Assembly (NCBI RefSeq): GCF_000341285.1
Contig: NW_005178467.1
Span: 185,066 to 249,065, forward strand
Source: Galdieria sulphuraria
Taxonomy: Eukaryota > Rhodophyta > Bangiophyceae > Galdieriales > Galdieriaceae
Direction: 5' to 3'
DNA: 64,000 bases
The translations under genes and the position numbers were made by a program. The notes beneath the pieces were generated by a model. That model did no database searches, was not told where the DNA came from, and saw only the letters and a program-made list of their open reading frames with translations. Positions 13,920-25,287 of this stretch are shown one piece after another (within the stretch, counting starts at the first letter, position 1; every line of letters starts with the position of its first letter).

Positions 13920-14650
13920 ATGTTGCTTTTGCTAGAGATACAAATGAATGATGGTTCGATAGCACACTATGAAAGAGAATTATCAAAGACAACCAGAAAC
14001 TATTTTGACAAATTCCACACATGCATTCCATTGGAGAGAATTTCCTCAACGAGAGCCATTATGCCATCCAACAAAGTGAACAGTGAAAGCACAACCAACT
14101 CACAAAATGTATCTACTGTAACCAAACTAGACGTTAATAGCAAACTTCCCAAGGTTGGTTATCTTAGTTGTACAGTTATTGTATGGGTTTTTAAGCTGCA
14201 AAGGACTTTTTTGACCCAGTTGAAACACCCAAGCAAGATAAGTGGCAAAACAAGGACGACGATGATGAATATCAGAAATTTGAGGAAGAAATTGCGCAGG
14301 ATTTGAGCAACTTGAAAAAGAGTTATGCACAGGTGTGAATGAGTGACTCTGATTTTCAGACCTTGACGGTTTTCTAGGAGGAAGATGACTTTGACGAACG
14401 AGAATCCAAGTTACAAGAACACGAACAAAGTGAGATGAAAGAGAGGATACAACACCTCAAGGAACTTTTAACTGAAAGAAAACGTGCAAAGAAAGATGGA
14501 CAAGTAGAACAGAGAGTTGTGAATATTTCCGATACAAAGAAGAAGAATGTGCCAGAAAAGGAAGGCAGTTCCTCAGAGGAAGCAGACGATAACGATTGGT
14601 TGTTAAACTGGAAAAGAAAGAGACGAGTGGATAATGGAAAGAAAAGATGA
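13920..14650 (+). CDS. ZNF830/CCDC16-like coiled-coil protein without visible zinc finger
   Basis: The second and third exons encode AAKDFFDPVETPK, then DEYQKFEEEIAQDLSNLKK, an acidic stretch EEDDFDERE, a coiled coil (MKERIQHLKELLTERKRAKK) and a Trp-rich basic end NDWLLNWKRKRR. This order (FFD motif, EEW/EYxKF helix, coiled coil, Trp-rich tail) is that of the spliceosome-associated ZNF830 family. Introns: 14158-14195 (38 nt, phase 1) and 14333-14377 (45 nt). The N-terminal C2H2 finger expected in the family is not encoded here or in the 330 bp upstream. The start codon is uncertain (13920 or 13944). Confidence 0.55.
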
Positions 14651-14733
14651 GCAAAGTTAGTTTCCAGCCTTGATGAGTCTTTTGATCATCAGAAGATGGT
14701 TTGTTCCATCTTTTGGTGGGAGATGTTGGCATT

Positions 14734-15992
14734 ATGATTGGCAACATGAACTGGAAGGGTTCGTTCCCATCTACCACATGTAAAACTAAAGTGGACACAA
14801 ATAAAACTCGTAGAAAGTCTCACACTGTAATAGAAGATGCAGTTACTCATTTGTCTTATGCAGACGCTGCAAAAAACACAAAGTACGTTGCTACAGTTTT
14901 ATGTTGGTGACAATGTCAAAGTTTTGTTCCTACTGTAGGAAATATGGAGGTCATAGAGACTCGGGCAATAAAAAAAGAGTTATTTTAGTTAGTACGGCAA
15001 CTAACTTTAGTTTTAGGAGAGAAACAACTAGAGATATTTGGCCCAACGCGAAAGCTCAGCCTTTTCCGAAGACGGAGAAGCCTTGTGATAGAAACAAAAA
15101 GTTTCGCTTGGTTCCAAACCCCAATACGTTAGATAGTCGTGCTCCTCAACTCATAAGACGAGGAAAAGAGAGAACGAAAGATAGAAAGAAGAAAGAAAGC
15201 AAACTAAAAAGAACTATCTTGGAAGCCCGCTCCAGAGAAACTAAGTGTATCACGCCAACAGCAGAAATACACGAAGAAGCAAGTGGAGACTCTCAAGTCA
15301 AACCGACACAGTTGGAGTCCTCCACAAAGGACAACAAAGTGTGCGTCAACCTGAAACAACAAGGGCAGTCAATGAAAAGGGTCAAGTATAGAGAATACTG
15401 TGATATGTACGTTACAAAAAGTGTCAATACGATGACAGAGACACTTTTGAGTGAATTAATGCGCTTTCAAGAGAGAGTACGAAAGACGAAACCTGCAAAG
15501 GCGAAAGCAAAAAGAAGATTAGTTATTGGTCTCAAAGAGACGACTCAATGCTTGCAGGTGAACAAAATCAAGTGTGTAATAATACCTCCAGATATTGAAC
15601 CGTGTCCTTTGCAAGGTGGTCTTGACGATCGATTAGCACTCATTCGAGATCTCTGTACAGATAAACAAGTACCCATCATCTACGCTTTAGGCGTACACAA
15701 AATACCAAAAGCTTTAGGTCTACCTAGTAGACGACACAAAACTTCAGCTGTTGGTATCTACAGTTACCAAGGAGCATTTGAGCTCTTTAAACAACTCCTT
15801 GAAGAAGCAAAAAAAGAACGGGAAAGATGGCGACAAGATCATGAAATTCCGTTGCAGAATGTTGTGAAATCTGATGAAATAGGAGTCAAGGAGGTTAATA
15901 TACTAAAAGATCAACCATTGCATTCTCATCTGTCAGCAAATGCGGAACCCTTCATTCCTCGCATGTTTCAAGAATTGCGAACAGTTGGATAA
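14734..15992 (+). CDS. SECISBP2: SECIS-binding protein 2 homologue (L7Ae domain)
   Basis: RNA-binding factor that in other eukaryotes binds the SECIS element in selenoprotein mRNAs and recruits the Sec-specific elongation factor. After a basic, poorly conserved N-terminal half, the C-terminus shows the SBP2 core: YREYCDMYVTKSVN and LLSELMRFQERVRKTKPAKA (the SECIS-interaction segment), then KRRLVIGLKETTQ, IKCVIIPPDIEP, GGLDDRLALIRDL, VPIIYALG and SAVGIYSYQGAFELFKQLL, the L7Ae fold with the long insert typical of SBP2. One 56-nt intron (14883-14938) is in phase. The last 60 bp overlap the end of OGT on the other strand. Start 14734 is the first ATG in frame. Confidence 0.85.
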
Positions 15993-18900
15993 AGGCCAAT
16001 TAGGAGAAGCTGAGGAATAAACGTCTTGACCATAAACAATTCTGTCAGGAAGATTATGGAACTTGTGAAACCAAGCTTGCCAGAACAGCGCCTCTAGATT
16101 CCTTGTCCATCTGAGAGTGTCGAAGAGAGGCAATCTATCCCTATTCTCTATTAAATATTTTCGAATGGCAAGACGCTTCTCGTAGTTATAAGCCAAATAT
16201 ATTGCTATATCTTGATATTCATTCATATCTCTTGCGATGAGTTCATCTAACCCTGCAGCATGTAAAACACTAGCAGCTACTCGAGAAGCTAGACGAACAG
16301 TTGGTCCCGTTACTACAGGTAAACCAGACCAAAGCGCATCAGTAGCGGTCGTATGGGCATTGCAAACAGGAGTATCTAAAAATATATCAGCTAAACCACA
16401 TCTTGCTATATGTTCTTCCTTTGGAGCAACATCGGTGAAAATAATTCTGTCTGTAGAGATATGTCTTTTGCTCACTTGAGCTAGAAGACGAGCTTCTGCA
16501 GCCGGTGGGAACCGTAATAACCATATTTTGCTACCTGGTACTCTTTTAAGGATATTACACCAAATATTGAGAGTTGAAGGATCTAATTTGTAAAGTTGGT
16601 TGAAATTAGCGAATAAAACAGTACAGTCTCCTCCTTCATATACAGATTTTGGAAGACCATAACTTTCCCTTGTCAATATGATCTCTCCAGAAATGCCACT
16701 GTTGGACTTTGAGATGATTCTGGGCTCGCGGGGACTGGATTGTTTATGATCAGAAACAAAATAAGTATGTGGATGATACAACATTACTTCCGTATGACAT
16801 TCTGGAACAAACTCTGGTGGTGATGCTACTATATCACTTATCATATACTCAATATAGGATGCTCCTAGAGAACCTGCAAACCCCATAAATGCAACTTGAA
16901 CTGGTGCAGGTCTCAAAGCAAATATTTCAGTCTTGGCTCCTTTTGTATAGCCATTTGCATTGATCAATATATGAATTCCATCATTTGCGATGATGGAAGC
17001 CGCTTCATGTACTGTCAAATGGGAAATATCACGAAAATGTTCTGCTTCATTCTCAATCTTTTTACGGTAGTGAGATCCGTCACTAGGTGAAAGACTATAA
17101 CAAAAACATTCAACACTCTTCCCCGACCTGTGGAAGCCATAGATAGACTGTGTAAGATGTCCATATGGATGATTTTGAAAATCGGACGAGACATAACCAA
17201 CTTTCAAACGACCGCCACCAAAGTAATTCAACTGGGGCTCTATCCATTCAAGTTTAGGCACTTTACAGAATGCGACATTAGCAGCTGCTCGAGCTGCATA
17301 AACTGAACCAAGTAGACGGAATTGTTCATTGGTTACTGGGTAAATGAGACAATGAAATGGTTGAACACTTGGTAATGGAAGCTGTAGCAGATTCTGTACA
17401 AGTTGCATAGCTAACATATCTATAGTTTCCTTGTTAGAGGCACTAATTACTGAGGACAGTAGTTGTTGTTCTTCACAGCCATATAACAGACCACCTACAA
17501 TATTATAGACTACTTTGGATGACTGAAAATCATCGCATTCTGGTCTCACTTTTATGTTCATTTTCAAATTCCCATCAAATACATTTCTCAATAATTGTAT
17601 ACAAGTTGTACGATATAACTGTAGGATTCGATCCAGATAACTTCTGATTGTCTTCAATATTTCATTACGATCTGTCCAATCGCAAAGCATGGCCATGGAA
17701 TGTGCAAGCTGACTAAAAGCATCTTCCAAATGTGGCGCCAAATGGATTGCTGTACGATGGCATTTCACTGACTCTTCCAGACGGCCAAGATCCTTTAAAG
17801 TATTCCCCAAATTAGCAAAGTGTTCCGCAGCGTATGGCTGCAAAGAGGCTGCAAGAGAAAATGCTTTCAGTGCTTCATCATTTTGGTTCAACTCTCGGTA
17901 AGTCACTCCGAGACCATTTGCTGCTGCTGCCAGATGGGGATCATAAGTCAATGCTGTTAGAAAGTGCAAAACTGCTTCTTTCAAAAGATGCTTCTCTCGA
18001 CAAATACCACCCAAATTGCAATGAGCTGCAGCAAGTGTTGGACAAACTTGGAGACATTTAGAATAAAGTGCTGCAGCATGATCAAGATCTCCCTTATCTC
18101 GATAGATATTTCCCAAGTTATTTAGGGCATGTGGATGTCTCTCATTCCAAGCCAATGCAGCCTCATAACATCTACTTGCTTCCGTTGTTCTCTGTAAGGC
18201 CTTCCAAGCATTTCCCATGTTGTTATACGCATCTGCGAAACTAGGTTGTAATTCAGTTGCTAAACAATACTGTTCCACAGCCAACGAATAAAAGCCTAGT
18301 TGATAGCATACGGAAGCCAATATTGCTCTGTCATAGGGATTTTGTGGACATGTGTTGATAGCAAGCCTTAGTTCTTCTTCAACTTTGTTCATTGTGGAAG
18401 TTGTACCAGCCAGTCTACTAGCAGCTTCCAGATGAGTTTTATAATCTGGAACTCGTGATGTCGAAAGAACAGGTTGCATTTTCCAGTTTCCAGCAAAGTA
18501 TTCTGCGTTCATATCGGCACCGAAATGTAGTTGGGCTTTGTTTGCTAAAATATTAGGTTGATATACAAAACCAAAACTTTGCTTTGTTTCATTCCAAATA
18601 AAGCTCGAATAAGGATGAGGAGCTTTTACTGCAGTCAAGTTAGGAAGCGAAGAGGATTGCCCAAAGGGACTGTGCCAAGTATCCACATATGTCATACTGT
18701 TTATACTAGGCAAGATACAAGCGTTCCAACCAACAGAAAGCATAGAGTCGTACAATTTAGGTTCACTCCATCTTTGCGACGTCCAACTGCTGTTTTGCCT
18801 TACAACCCTGTTTGTCCTGTTCAAAGTAGAGGGTTCTTGAGGATGAAAAAAGTCTGATCTTCTAGTTGGCAGGTTATTAGAGAGTTTCTGGTTTATATTC

Positions 18901-19007
18901 TTTCTTGAATCTTCATTGTATAGTGCTGTTACTGGAATAGGGTTGGTTCCATATCTACAACTTTCCCTTGTGTTGTAAAGGGCTGTGTTGTGTGAGAGCA
19001 ACGCCAT
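15933..19007 (-). CDS. OGT: UDP-GlcNAc:protein O-GlcNAc transferase (OGT/SEC-SPY type)
   Basis: Intronless frame of about 1,024 residues. It modifies Ser/Thr of nucleocytoplasmic proteins with O-GlcNAc (or O-fucose in SPY-type enzymes). N-terminal 200 residues are disordered and unlike other proteins. About seven TPR repeats follow (for example YNNMGNAWKALQRTTEASRC, LNNLGNIYRDKGDLDHAAAL). The GT41 catalytic region has LKVGYVSSDFQNHPYGHL, INANGYTKGAKTEIFALRPA, FANFNQLYKLDPSTLNIW, DTPVCNAHTTATDALWSGLP and TVRLASRVAASVL, the canonical UDP-sugar pocket. The start at 19007 (MALLSHNTALYN) is the first ATG. The C-terminal tail extends 60 bp past the convergent SBP2 stop. Confidence 0.9.
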   Translation of the reverse strand: MALLSHNTALYNTRESCRYGTNPIPVTALYNEDSRKNINQKLSNNLPTRRSDFFHPQEPSTLNRTNRVVRQNSSWTSQRWSEPKLYDSMLSVGWNACILPSINSMTYVDTWHSPFGQSSSLPNLTAVKAPHPYSSFIWNETKQSFGFVYQPNILANKAQLHFGADMNAEYFAGNWKMQPVLSTSRVPDYKTHLEAASRLAGTTSTMNKVEEELRLAINTCPQNPYDRAILASVCYQLGFYSLAVEQYCLATELQPSFADAYNNMGNAWKALQRTTEASRCYEAALAWNERHPHALNNLGNIYRDKGDLDHAAALYSKCLQVCPTLAAAHCNLGGICREKHLLKEAVLHFLTALTYDPHLAAAANGLGVTYRELNQNDEALKAFSLAASLQPYAAEHFANLGNTLKDLGRLEESVKCHRTAIHLAPHLEDAFSQLAHSMAMLCDWTDRNEILKTIRSYLDRILQLYRTTCIQLLRNVFDGNLKMNIKVRPECDDFQSSKVVYNIVGGLLYGCEEQQLLSSVISASNKETIDMLAMQLVQNLLQLPLPSVQPFHCLIYPVTNEQFRLLGSVYAARAAANVAFCKVPKLEWIEPQLNYFGGGRLKVGYVSSDFQNHPYGHLTQSIYGFHRSGKSVECFCYSLSPSDGSHYRKKIENEAEHFRDISHLTVHEAASIIANDGIHILINANGYTKGAKTEIFALRPAPVQVAFMGFAGSLGASYIEYMISDIVASPPEFVPECHTEVMLYHPHTYFVSDHKQSSPREPRIISKSNSGISGEIILTRESYGLPKSVYEGGDCTVLFANFNQLYKLDPSTLNIWCNILKRVPGSKIWLLRFPPAAEARLLAQVSKRHISTDRIIFTDVAPKEEHIARCGLADIFLDTPVCNAHTTATDALWSGLPVVTGPTVRLASRVAASVLHAAGLDELIARDMNEYQDIAIYLAYNYEKRLAIRKYLIENRDRLPLFDTLRWTRNLEALFWQAWFHKFHNLPDRIVYGQDVYSSASPNWPLSNCSQFLKHARNEGFRIC

Positions 19008-19497
19008 GAAAAGAACGACTTTTGTATAACAGCAATTGTGTTCGTCGCTCGTAATATACAAAAGTTGAATAAAGTAAAAATAATTTTTCCAGTTTGTGGT
19101 AACTCTATCTCCTACTCGTTGGAAAAATGGCCGAGTAGAATAGGCAATCGGACAATGTTGTCGAAAAATGGTTTATTGTCTCCATTGTTTTTCAACAACA
19201 AAAGAAACACATCATCACTTATGAGCAAACACTTTTCATTTGTCTCCTCGTAAAATGACGCATTTGAAACGTTCATTATTCTATTTCCTCTTTGATGAAA
19301 TTCTAAACATTTCTATTTCTAATACGACTAGAAATCTTTCAAGATGACGACTACAAGAATATCACTGCAACAGTCCTCCTTTAGATACTGGAATACAAGT
19401 GTCACATCTTATTCCATCAGTTGCAAACTTATCCATCCGTTTCCTTTGGGAAGATTGTCACCGGCCATTATCACAACTTTTACCAATTTTCTTAGAC
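19008..19497. other. Divergent intergenic region
   Basis: 490 bp between the OGT start (minus) and the WDR3 start (plus). It should contain both promoters. Open frames cross it but lack conservation to anything I recognise. No RNA gene or repeat seen. Confidence 0.45.
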
Positions 19498-22481
19498 ATG
19501 GTGAAAGCCTATTACAAGTTCTCACCTTATTCATTATGGGGTGTTGTTGCCAGTAGAAGAGTTCCTTCTGTAACTATAGATAAAGAAATGGCTTCTCGGT
19601 TCTTTCAGGTGAATTCTGTAGTGGTTGCCACAGCAGCAGTGAACCTGATTAACTTGTGGAACATCAGGAAAGTAAGCAAAACCCGAACGACCTCAGTGTT
19701 GAGTTAACTTAGTGATTAGATTGAGAAAGTTGCCCAGTTAGGTAATCTACTCGACGAGGAAATTTCCTCTTTACACTATGCCATCGGCAGTAGTTGGATT
19801 CTTGCAGGATACAACAACGGTAGAATCCGGGTTTTCAGTCTCGAAACCCGAAAACTTGAAGTTTTGATCCACTCTCATACTTCTCCAACTACGACTATTG
19901 TGGTTGATGAGTCTGGATTCCAACTCGCTTCAGGTTCAGGTGCTGGAGACATAGTGCTTTGGGACTTGAGTGCAGAAAAGGGAATTTGTCGTTTGAGAGG
20001 CCATACTAATGAAGTTACAAAATTAAAGTTTTGTTACTTTCATAGCAAACAATATCTGGTTAGTATTTCCAAGGATTCCTTATTAAAGATATGGGACCTT
20101 GTTGGATATTCTTGTGTGCAGACAGTAGTGGTAAGTTTGTTTGCCATTCTCGAAACACTTATTCTGAAACAATATTTGAAAGAGTACTCGAGGTGAATTG
20201 TGGGATTTTTGTATAATCCCAAAGTTGAATATACTTGTTATTGCTGCATCACAACCTGAACTAGAAGTATTTGGTATTCTCAAACCAGAAACGCGTTCTT
20301 TGTTTACAAGACAAGAAAATGATCTCGAAGAAGAAAGTCATTTCATCGTCACTTTGGGAAATATTTCACTCAAGTCTTCCAAATGCACAGCGTTATGTGT
20401 TGATGAAGCGGGTTGTCATTTGATTGTTTATGGGAATGACAAAAGTTTACAAGCGTTTCAACTGAGGAATTGGGAACATGCAATAAGGCATTTGAAGCGT
20501 AGAAGAAAGAGGCATCCGGAAACATCTTCTGGAACGCTTGATTTAGTTGAACATACCGCGTTGTCAACTTTGCAGGCAGTTGACTTTCTTATTTACCGGC
20601 AGACATTGCAAGTTCCTCACCGCATTCGATCCATCCATTTGCTTCATTCAATATCCGAACAACAGAAGCATTCGGAAGGGTTCCATCAATCCATTGTCAT
20701 GCAATTTGCCGATAATGGATTGAGTTTGTATGACCTATTGTATGAAAAAGAGTCAGATGAAGTTTTTACATTACGGCAAGTTGCCAATTTAGATATTCAC
20801 GGTCATCGCGGGGATGTACGTAGTCTAACGTTCTCTCGACAACAAAATTACTTGTTATCCGTTGCCTCTTCTTGTACTGGAAAAATATGGCAAGTATCCA
20901 ACAATCTTTGTTTAAGAACTCTATCGTTAAGTGGCTACGGAACTTGTTGCCTCTTTGTTTGTAATGATATTTTTACTGTAATTGGAACCAAAAATGGTAC
21001 TTTGGAGATTCATTGCACTTTAACTGGAGACTCCGTACTGCAACTAGCTGATCATGAAGGTCCTATTTGGAGCGTATGTGAATCGTCCGATGAAAAATAC
21101 TTGTTTACTGGAGGCAGTGACAAGAAGATACACATTTATGAAATGGTCATCTGCAGCACAACATCAGGTACCATTCCAACTATCCAATTGGAACCTATTC
21201 GAACATTGGAAATGTCTGATGAGGTGTTGTGTTTAAAAACTACACCAGATGGAAAGCTTTTGATAGTAGCCTTGTTAGATTGTACAGTTCGTTCATTTTA
21301 TTTGGATTCTCTTCGTTTCTACCTTAGTTTTTATGGTCATAAGATGCCAGTGCTTTCAATGGATGTAACGAGTGATTCCTATTTGTTGATAACTGGTTCT
21401 GCAGACAAGTCAATCAAAATTTGGGGTTTAGATTTTGGAGACCTGCACAAGAGTTTGTTGGGACATGAAAACGCTGTAATGAACATTACTTGTCAACCAA
21501 ATACTCATTATTTCTTCAGTGCTTCACGTGATGGCTTGATCAAGTATTGGGATGCGGATGTATTTCAATTGTTGATGAATTTGAAAGGTCACTCTGGAGA
21601 AGGTACGTAATTTTTGTGCTCAAGAAAACATCTCTTTTTACTTTGGATAAGTTTGGACTCTTGCGATATCTTCCAATGGAGAAATATTGGCTAGTGCTGG
21701 ACACGATAAAAGTATTCGACAATGGAGAAGGACCAATGAACAGTTGTTTCTTGAAGAAGAAGAAGAAGCAAGGATGGATGAAGCATTGGCGAATTCTGTT
21801 ATCCAGGAGAGACGTCGAAGTGTCTCAAACTTGGAGGCTTCCGTGCATCACATAACTTTAGGAATGGAGTCCATTCCAGAAGTAGTCAGTGCTACGACAT
21901 TAAACCATATGGATGTTGTAGAGAATTGTGAGAAAATTTTGGAAACTTTGCAACTCGTTCAAAAAGAATGTGAAAGAGAACAAGAAGAACCTGAAGAAGC
22001 TCCAGATATTCAGCTATTGGGACTGAGTCGTCATATGTATCTGTTAAGAACGCTATCCAAAATAAGGATAACTGATTTGGAATCTGTACTCATGTTGCTT
22101 CCTTATTACGCAGCTGAACAGCTTTTAAGTTTTTGTTCAGAGTTGTTACGTTTACCGTGCAGTAGACTCTATGCCGACTTGTTATGTAGGGTTATTTTAT
22201 TTTTGACGCAGTCACATCGTTCCGTTATGATACATGGAATAGATCGAGGACAAATGGAATATCTTACACAAGGCATCCATCAACTGCTTAGTCGGAGTAA
22301 AAAGAAAGTTGGCTTCAATATCGCTGCACTCAAAATGATCTTGAAAGACGAAGCAGTGCCAAGAACAGTTACAATGGAGAATGACGAAAAAACATTTTTT
22401 TATGATAATCAGACAAATAAGAAACGACGAAGATCCAAATCAAAAAGAGGAGAAAATCTATCAAGTCATTCCACTCTCTAA
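19498..22481 (+). CDS. UTP12: WDR3/UTP12 small-subunit processome protein
   Basis: WD40 scaffold of the UTP-B complex, needed for 18S rRNA processing in the nucleolus. The start MVKAYYKFSPYSLWGVVAS matches the family's short N-terminus. Two beta-propellers follow, with blades such as SGAGDIVLWDL, DSLLKIWDL, GGSDKKIHIYEM, GSADKSIKIWGLDFGDLHKS and SAGHDKSIRQW. The C-terminal Utp12 helical domain has LLPYYAAEQLLSFCSELL and KKVGFNIAALKMILKDE. Introns after LWNIRK, TVV and HSGE; the last (49 nt) gives HSGEVWTLAISSNGE. It ends in a Lys/Arg-rich tail and overlaps the MOB gene stop by 4 bp. Confidence 0.92.
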
Positions 22482-23371
22482 ACTTTATCTGCGATATCTT
22501 TCAACGGTTCGATATCCTTATCCGAACATAATCCAAATTCCTGTAAGACTATATGAGACAAGTTGAGAGGACATAATATCGAGAGGAAAGATACCTGTAC
22601 AAAACACAAAAACTGAAAGAAACATGTATTCAGATGAGATTCTGCACCACGTTCCAGAATAACATCCCAATGAGAATAATACATATGGCCATAAATTCGT
22701 ATGAGTCTTCTCGCAATTGTCTTGGCAGTTGCACTAAAAGAACAAAAATTATGAGCAAGAGATTGGTCAAAGTTCCAACAAAGATACCGAAACTCTGGTG
22801 ATTTGACTGCTGCACATTCTGTGCTAGTTAACTGATCAACTGCAAGAAGTTTTTCTGCCCACTACACAATGTCAAGTAACCCTCGAGAAAGAATGGGACA
22901 CTCACATCCAAAAACAAAGATATATATTGAGGCGCCGATACTTTGGTTGCCTTTTTATGTTGGTCGTTATCTTGCCATAGATATTCATACTTTGAGCCAG
23001 CATTCATAACAGGACAACTGAAACAAAGCTTCTAACTATGTTCTCTCTCTCAACAGTAACATATCAATTACCTTTCATCCGTACAATCTCCATACAAACA
23101 ATTTTGTAATAAACTGACGTGGTACAAGCAATCCAACAAGCCAATATATATCCAATCTTCTTCGGGATAACCTTCAGGTAGTTGAATGGCTTTCCGCACG
23201 TCAACTAAAACTGTCAATATCTTCACCTTTTGGAAAGCGAGACAACCTACTGTCTACAAGTTTGCGCTTCAACTCTGAAGGGGGAATCTTCTTCAAGTCT
23301 TGAAACTTTTTAGACACATCAAAGTGCTTTTTAGGTTTGACGGTTTTGTTCTTTTCAAAAAAGGATAACAT
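22478..23371 (-). CDS. MOB1: MOB-family kinase activator
   Basis: Small zinc-binding co-activator of NDR/LATS kinases in cytokinesis and growth control. Spliced exons read MLSFFEKNKTVKPKKHFDVS, DVRKAIQLPEGYPEEDWIYI, LQNCLYGDCTDE, then SCPVMNAGSKYEYLW (Mob1 zinc site C-x4-C), KVSAPQYISLFLD, then YYSHWDVILERGAESHLNTC with the paired His ligands, and FQFLCFVQEFGLC. Introns are 46-60 nt. The stop shares four bases with the stop of WDR3 on the other strand. Length and motifs fit the MOB1 class; the exact subfamily was not decided. Confidence 0.85.
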
Positions 23372-23554
23372 GGACCTCGAAACAAATGAATAAAGGAACG
23401 TGTCCCAGTTCAATGGAAAACGTCAGCAAATTGCTTGCTCAAACTTTGTGAGAATCGCGCTCTCATAATTTATTTTCATAGAGACTCAATAAAAGTGTCT
23501 GGATAATAAACCATCATAAAGTATATAATAAGAATCAGCTCAAGCGACGATATA

Positions 23555-25194
23555 TCAGTTTCGATCCAGCAACCGGAAACGAGCTACTCTACCCCAATTT
23601 CTCAAAGAAGATAACCACAACATTGCCGTATCACGTGTAGGTTCATTCCTGGTGTTCTGATCTTCTATAACGACTTCAACGGTATGATTGTCAGAATCTT
23701 CGTCGTTATGTATTGACGATGCCACATTTAAATGAATGTCAGAACGAGCTCTTGGATCTGCACTATCCAATGTAATCTCCTCCAACTCATTTCCAACTGG
23801 ATGATTCTCATACTGTACATCTCTGTCTCTATAGGAAGAGGCACCAGCATTTGTATGGCTAGTATTATTCCACCAGGCAAACGAGGCATCACCTGCATCT
23901 CCATCATGATTATCACTCTGTGGCTCATACAATCCTTCTTCAGATAAAGATGCATCTGGAAATACATTTTGTTTGCAGATTGGACACAATGGACTACTTT
24001 CCAACCACTTCCAAATACAGGCTCCTTGAGAAAAGTTAAATATAATACCATACTGAAGGAAATAAAAACATACGGTGAAACAAGTGATTACAAGGAAGCT
24101 CATTGATATTTTCCCCTTCTGAAAAAAGGATCCAAGCATATCTAAGAAAGTAATATACATTCAGTTAAGCATTATGCCATTATAGAAAAAGACTCACCGC
24201 ACAAACATCTGGTTCTACTGAGTCACGTGGCATTGAATAATGCTTTACAGGAATACCACGAAGACGTCTTCTACGCAAATATCGACCATGAATATCACGA
24301 CACCATGCAAACAACACTTGAAAGAGTCTGACAAGCATAATAAGAGAAGAAGCTGTCATAACTCCAACTAGTGACAGATCAGTTCAAGAAACCCAATTGG
24401 TTAGGAAAGACTCACTTAAACCAGATTTGAACAAATCTATGACAGAATCAAACATGCCACCACTCACTAAATACAACACATTAACACCCAAAGACAACAT
24501 AAATAAAAAGAAAACTTACAATTTCCATCTAAAAAGACATCGGCAGTTGCATTGAGAACAATTTGAACATAGTCTCCATTTGTGTTCGCCTTTTGAATAA
24601 ACGTTGCTAAACCCAACTCTGTCCAGGCACATGGAATATTTATCTAAGCTACATAGTTAGAAACTACAACTTCACAATGCTGGGAACGTACGCTGTGTCT
24701 TGTGCCATATATCCCGGCAGATGAGCTCATAATGTACAGCTTATCTTCTTCGTCAAAGACTAACATGCCAGCACCATTCCGATTTTGAACTTCAAAGGCA
24801 AGCTAAATCAGTTTTAGCAACTTTGAAGCCATGTGAGAAACATACGAACCTCCGTAAACGAACAAGTTGAGTAGTTTGCGGTTGCCTTTGAAACGTCGAA
24901 TAGAACAAAATTTCCACCAAAATCATAGTCTTCGAAAGGGGCGCAGGGGTTTTTGTCGTAGTACGTGATATTTCCAACAAAAGAATACCCTTTGAAACCC
25001 AAACCTCTTGTTGCTCCAAAAACTGCCATAATATGCCTATAAACCACGGCAGAACCATCTGGTCCCAGAGGATGTAAAACAACTAAAGCGTTACCCTTTC
25101 CCACAAACTCGAATAACATAACGCATACGAATAGAACAAGTAACCACTTTTGTCGATTATCCTCTCTCGAACGGAAGTTCAAGCAATTATTCAT
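23555..25194 (-). CDS. PA-TM-RING ubiquitin ligase (RNF13/RMR-like), apparent frameshift
   Basis: Endomembrane RING-H2 E3 ligase. It has a signal sequence (WLLVLFVCVMLFEF), a protease-associated luminal domain (NALVVLHPLGPDG, GFKGYSFVGNITYYD, GNFVLFDVS), a membrane helix (VMTASSLIMLVRLFQVLFAW), a basic stretch and the RING: DVCAICLDPF, then EGENINELPCNHLFH, then GACIWKWLESSPLCPICKQ. The two RING halves are in different frames; the switch falls in a run of six T (minus strand, 24122-24127). Five T would give the usual 14-residue spacing between zinc ligands. The acidic C-terminus runs to RFRLLDRN. Start 25194 is the first ATG. About seven short introns. Confidence 0.75.
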
Positions 25195-25287
25195 AAGTTG
25201 TTTTCTGAAAGTTTTCAAAAGAACTGCCTTTCAAGTAGAGCACTCAAGTATTAAATAAGAACAGAAGAGTAGGTAAAATAAAACACT

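Noticed and set aside
13945-13965. GGTTCGAT at 13952 as a tRNA or Pol III B box
   Set aside because: No D-arm or anticodon arm at proper spacing; the sequence is inside the ZNF830-like frame.
22495-22515. GGTTCGAT near 22506 as a tRNA T-loop
   Set aside because: It lies inside the MOB last exon and no acceptor stem or anticodon arm fits around it.
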